Positions 12,037 through 15,228 of a DNA stretch of 15,228 nt are shown here, piece after piece. The stretch lies in NCBI RefSeq assembly GCF_000003605.2, contig NW_003134838.1, positions 757,022 to 772,249 on the forward strand, in the 5' to 3' direction. This DNA comes from Saccoglossus kowalevskii (Eukaryota > Hemichordata > Enteropneusta > Harrimaniidae). The notes beneath the pieces were generated by a model. It saw only the letters and a list, made by a program, of their open reading frames with translations. It ran no database searches and was not told the DNA's origin. The position numbers were made by a program, and so were the translations under genes. Positions within the stretch are counted from its first letter, which is position 1; every line of letters begins with the position of its first letter.

Positions 12037-13272
12037 TTCCACTGTTTAAACAAACAAAATTACTTTTTGTAAATTTTTTTTGAGGGTGCAGTTTTCTGCT
12101 TTTTTTTCCCTCGCCATAACAACCCTGATGATGAAAATAAACACTACTTGCAAACACAATAATTCAGTTTTATTCGCATTCAGGTGAATAGTTATTAGAA
12201 ATTCTCTAGGAAAACAATATTTAGCCCTAGACTATAGATATGCAAAAAAATTGCCAAAGCACACAAGTGAAAATGAAACACATGAAAAAATAACATCCTG
12301 GTTTGAAATGTTCATTCATAATTATATTTACATGACAACTGATCATCACAAATAGAGGATCCACAAATCTTCTTGAAAGCCAGAATTAATTGCCTAATTT
12401 CTACCCTTGCACTAAACTATAAGCATAGAGACTGAAAACATTGTGGAAATTGACAAAATTTATGGAGAATCTCATATTGCAAGTGTAAATTCAAACATAA
12501 CATTTTAAAAACATATCAGGCAAGTATTTGAAAAGGAGGTCAATGTGGTTGTGCAACATGCCACCAGACCGTATGACTTTTGTATAACCTGTCAATTTGT
12601 TGGCATTTGTATCACCCAATATGACCATGTATTTATCACATGGGAGTCACATACTGCAGTTGCTCCAATAGAAGGCAAATAAACCCAAAATCACACTTGT
12701 TGAATCCTGGGTCATTAAAATATGAAGTACAAAAATACTTCTATAATTTAAGTAAATGCATACACAATTAATTTATTACCTTTCATCCTGCTTGATGATA
12801 TTTTAACCATTGCAGTAGTGATCTAAACTGGGGGAAAAAACAAACATTGCTGGATGACTTCTATGATCGCCCATATCTACAATTTCATTTCTTTGAGGGA
12901 ATGATTTAATAAAAAATTAAATTATCGTGTCTGATTCAGTTTATTCAATCCTTAGTGTAGTGCGATAACAAATGTTATTAATATATGCAATGTGAGAGTG
13001 ATGAATGGGCGATACAAATACGAAAAATGATCTACCAGATAAATGCGTGAATGTGACAGACAAAAAATGTACTGCATTTCAATGAGAAACTTTTGGAGAT
13101 GTTCCAATATGGCCTCCAATTTCCATGCAACAATTGTTAAAATACGATCATCCAAAGAATCCATTCTATACTTACAGTGAGTGATTTTGAAATGAATGAC
13201 TTTAGCACTACCAGCTTTGTTTTCATTGAAACTGTGGAGCAGTGATTTGAAATATTTCTTGGGTAATTCAAT
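12037..13272. other. Gene-free AT-rich stretch
   Basis: There is no supported gene. An open frame from 12509 to a TAA at 12680-12682 has no start, no convincing splice sites and a length expected by chance. A small nested hairpin (GAGGG...CCCTC around GCAGTTTTCTGC) is at 12082-12112. The - strand frame at 12952-13164 has nothing to support it. Confidence 0.6.
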
Positions 13273-13749
13273 TACAGTTGAACCTGTGTTAGCGCCCTCT
13301 ATATAAAGACAACCTACCTATAGTGACCACTTTAAGACAGTCCTAAGGCATAATGTACGAGCAACCTGTGTATAAAGACCACCTGTCTATAGCGACCACC
13401 TTTAGGCAGTCTCAAGGCATAATATATGAGCAGCCTGTGTATAAAGACCACCTGTCTTTTATGACCACCCTTTCAGAATTACTTTTGCAGATTTGCCTTT
13501 CGATAGAGACCAAAATAATATTTAACATTCTGTTTATAAAATAATTTTTAATTTCCTCAAGTAAAACTATTTGATTTTGATCAACTCAAATAAACGTATA
13601 TTGTTTGCAACAGTACCACCTCATTATTTTCTGAACAAATATGATGTCAAATGAATGATTTGATAATCCATAAAAAGTAATCCAACCTGCATATAAGGAC
13701 CATTTTAATGAAGTCCCTTGGATAGTCGCTATACACAGGTTTGACTGTA
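13273..13749. mobile_element. Tc1/mariner-like non-autonomous element with internal tandem repeats
   Basis: The left end TA-CAGTTGAACCTGTG and the right end CACAGGTTTGACTG-TA are inverted with 14 of 16 bases matching. Both ends are flanked by TA, and the CAGT terminus is typical of Tc1/mariner elements. Inside, CCTGTGTATAAAGACCACC and TATAG(C/T)GACCAC recur: phrase starts at 13283, 13365 and 13434 give units of 82 and 69 bp. The phrase also returns in inverted form at the right end (GGATAGTCGCTATACACAGG). No transposase is encoded. The open frame 13353-13544 is a translation of these repeats. Confidence 0.75.
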
Positions 13750-14256
13750 TATTGCTTACTGTACAAACAAACAATTATGTATTACTAACATGACAAAGAG
13801 ATAATAATAATTATTTATTTACTGTAAATTATTTTTCCTCACCAGAAATTAAACAATTTTAGGCTATATACGACGTAGTCTAAAATAAATCCAGTGAAAT
13901 TGTCAGCGCTACATAATTTCTTGAATCGCAAACTTCAAACCCAATTCGCAAAAATCATGATGGGATGTATGTGTCATTTTTTTTTTTGACAACTTAAGAA
14001 AAGTTCACAACTAACATCTTCTTTAAAAAATAATGTTTGAAGATTACAACAGCCAATTATTACATAGGAATAATGATTGCATAAAATATAATAATAACCA
14101 ATGCTTTCAATGTCTTGGAATTATTTAAAAATTGAATACACTCAACTGAATTTTACCAAACTAATAAGTCATCTTTAACTTAAATATTACAAGCATTACA
14201 GTAACAAAATTTCTGTCACGAAAGACAAGGTCATATGCATACATAGAAATAAAGAC
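13750..14256. other. Gene-free AT-rich stretch
   Basis: No gene is seen. A hairpin ATTTTAGGCTA/TAGTCTAAAAT (one mismatch, 9-nt loop) lies at 13856-13886, preceded by TACTGTAAATTATTTTTC (from 13819), which resembles the ends of the inverted-repeat elements and may be a decayed relative. Confidence 0.5.
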
Positions 14257-14442
14257 TACTGTGGAATACTTTATTTTCACTGGAATTAATTTTCGCTGAA
14301 AAGACTTTTTGGGCGTTTTGTGGGGAATTTATTTTCACTGATTTTTGATGAGTTTAATGTGAAATATAGGAAAAAAAGTATATTCGCTGGATTTTATTTT
14401 CACGGAAATAAATTCCAAGCGAAAATAAAGTATTCTACAGTA
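14257..14442 (-). mobile_element. TA-flanked MITE-like element, copy B
   Basis: The left end TACTGTGGAATACTTTATTT and the right end, whose reverse complement is TACTGTAGAATACTTTATTT, form a 25-bp inverted repeat with two mismatches. TA flanks both sides; the element proper is 182 bp. The interior is the reverse complement of copy A (3716-3906) with scattered changes and small indels. It lies 195 nt beyond the stop codon of the - strand exon, so it is probably in that gene's 3' UTR. On the - strand it offers AATAAA at 14398-14393, 14333-14328 and 14275-14270. Confidence 0.88.
14393..14398 (-). terminator. Candidate poly(A) signal AATAAA supplied by element copy B
   Basis: Read on the - strand, this is the first AATAAA after the stop codon at 14639-14637, about 240 nt downstream. 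None was found in the 194 nt of non-repeat sequence before the element. Two more hexamers follow inside the same element. Use of any of them is inferred from position. Confidence 0.35.
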
Positions 14443-14636
14443 TTTTGGGCTTATGTCTTAACTTTGATTTAAATTTAGCTTAGAATGTAACACGTGTACT
14501 AAAGACGTGTGCAATCGATTGGCCGAATTTTGTACGTCACTTCTTTCAAATGCGACAAGAAAGACAGGAATTGAGAAGGACAGCACCACAAATGAAGACA
14601 CAAAATATTTACAGCAACATCACCAGGCATGTGTAA
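14443..14636 (-). other. Probable 3' UTR of the - strand gene
   Basis: Unique sequence between the - strand stop codon and element copy B. It contains no AATAAA or ATTAAA on the - strand, so the transcript probably runs into the element. The + strand open frame 14507-14719 overlaps this stretch and the exon and is a shadow. Confidence 0.5.
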
Positions 14637-14784
14637 TTACATCTGTTGCGTGGAGTTGCCGTTCCAAGTATTGTTGTCGTCGTCATCATCATCATCTGCA
14701 GGATTTGAAAATTTGTTGATATTGCCCTCTCTGCGATAAGGTGATTGACCTTTGTCAGGGGCAGTTCTTCGTCTCATGTACGAA
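14637..14784 (-). CDS. Last coding exon of an unidentified gene, basic then Asp-rich C-terminus
   Basis: Read on the - strand, a long pyrimidine tract and GGCAG (ending at 14785) lead into an exon of 148 bp that supplies the last base of a split codon, then 48 codons and TAA (14639-14637). The product begins SYMRRRTAPDKG (1-12), continues QSPYRREGNINKF (13-25) and SNPA, then has seven Asp (30-36) and a polar end NNTWNGNSTQQM (37-48) with two N-x-S/T sequons. Support for coding: GC near half against about one third around it, seven CpGs in a CpG-poor region, a mix of GAT and GAC for the Asp run rather than a pure repeat, and a good acceptor. I do not recognise the protein. A basic stretch followed by an acidic tail would suit a cytosolic tail of a membrane protein or a nucleic-acid-binding protein, but nothing decides between them. 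Confidence 0.72.
14676..14696 (-). repeat. (GAT/GAC)7 trinucleotide run encoding Asp7
   Basis: Four GAT then three GAC codons on the - strand form a 21-bp trinucleotide run inside the exon. Such runs change length easily by slippage, so the number of Asp residues probably varies between individuals or relatives. Confidence 0.8.
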
Positions 14785-15228
14785 CTGCCAAGAAGGAAGC
14801 AAATAAAAGAAATTACATTCTGGTCTATGAATTAATCTGATGACCCACATTTATAGCACCCTCTATGGCAGCTAAAGTGTATTTGCTGTTTTGGTTGAAA
14901 ATAGATATTTTGAGCTAAAATTTAAGGAGAAATGCATTACTGGAACAAAATATCATTACACTGACATAGACATAGAGTGGCATCAGTGGTGTAAAAACAA
15001 AAGTAAAACAAAATACATGATTCAGTAGTAAAAATGAGAGAATGGTGAAAAAGCACAGGATTGGGGTAACAAAAAAATTGCATGAGCAAAAGAATGGAGT
15101 AAAAACAAAGAATAGGGTAATAACTTTAGAATGAAAAAAACGGTAAAAACAAAAGAATGGCATAAAAATAAAAAAATGTTGTAAAAATAAAGAATAGGCT
15201 AGAAACTTAAGAATGAAAAAAAAACCGG
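14785..15228 (-). other. Intron of the - strand gene (3' part)
   Basis: The acceptor is at 14787-14785 on the - strand; the donor and the preceding exon lie outside the window. Next to the exon is ordinary AT-rich sequence. From about 14989 to the window edge it is a tandem repeat. The open frame 14915-15163 is a translation of that repeat. Confidence 0.6.
14989..15228. repeat. Degenerate A-rich tandem repeat, about 20-bp unit, 82-bp super-unit
   Basis: Variants of AGAATGG.GTAAAAACAAA follow one another to the end of the window. A distinctive pair, AGAATAGG(G/C)TA.(T/A)AACTT(T/A)A then GAATGAAAAAAA..CGG, occurs at 15109 and again at 15191, 82 bp later, or about four basic units. The array runs off the edge, so its full length is unknown. 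Confidence 0.7.

Noticed and set aside
12509-12682. Stop-free stretch of 57 codons on the + strand
   Set aside because: It has no start codon, no good acceptor and no recognisable motif. With this base composition many such stretches are expected by chance in 15 kb.
13353-13544. Frame with repeated YEQPVYKDHLS, suggesting a repeat protein
   Set aside because: The peptide repeat mirrors the DNA repeats of the Tc1-like element; there is no independent coding support.
14507-14719. 70-codon frame on the + strand with His run
   Set aside because: It is the shadow of the - strand exon; the His run is the opposite strand of the Asp codons.
14915-15163. Phe-rich, membrane-like protein on the - strand
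   Set aside because: It is a translation of the A-rich tandem repeat; Phe and Leu come from T-rich codons.

Overview
This is nuclear DNA from an animal: AT-rich, CpG-poor, with spliced exons and many short non-autonomous mobile elements and tandem repeats. The repeat styles (short TA-flanked inverted-repeat elements and a 157-bp intronic tandem array) suggest a marine invertebrate such as a hemichordate, lancelet or mollusc. The species cannot be fixed from the sequence.

Left end (1-4314, + strand): the last three coding exons of a MEIOC orthologue (meiosis-specific coiled-coil protein, partner of the RNA helicase YTHDC2). They lie at 1297-1431, 3394-3574 and 4157-4314. All splice sites are canonical, and together the exons give one continuous 157-residue C-terminus ending at a TAG. 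The intron between the first two is mostly filled by a 157-bp tandem array (about 1587-2830) and a second degenerate repeat (2888-3209). The next intron holds a 191-bp inverted-repeat element (copy A).

Middle (4315 to about 14256): roughly 10 kb with no gene that I can support. It holds several TA-flanked inverted-repeat elements (6864-7003, 7584-7681, 11908-12036, 13273-13749), a strong match to the CTCF core motif at 11883-11896, and otherwise AT-rich sequence.

Right end (14257-15228, - strand): a last coding exon, not listed as a long ORF because it has no early start codon, runs from 14784 down to 14637. It has a good acceptor and encodes a basic stretch, then seven Asp, then a stop. I do not recognise the gene. 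A second copy (B) of the 191-bp element lies just downstream in its presumed 3' UTR and carries the nearest AATAAA signals. A degenerate 20/82-bp A-rich tandem repeat fills its upstream intron to the window edge.

The two genes therefore converge on a gene-poor interval. I see no functional link between them and no operon, defence system, CRISPR array or RNA gene.
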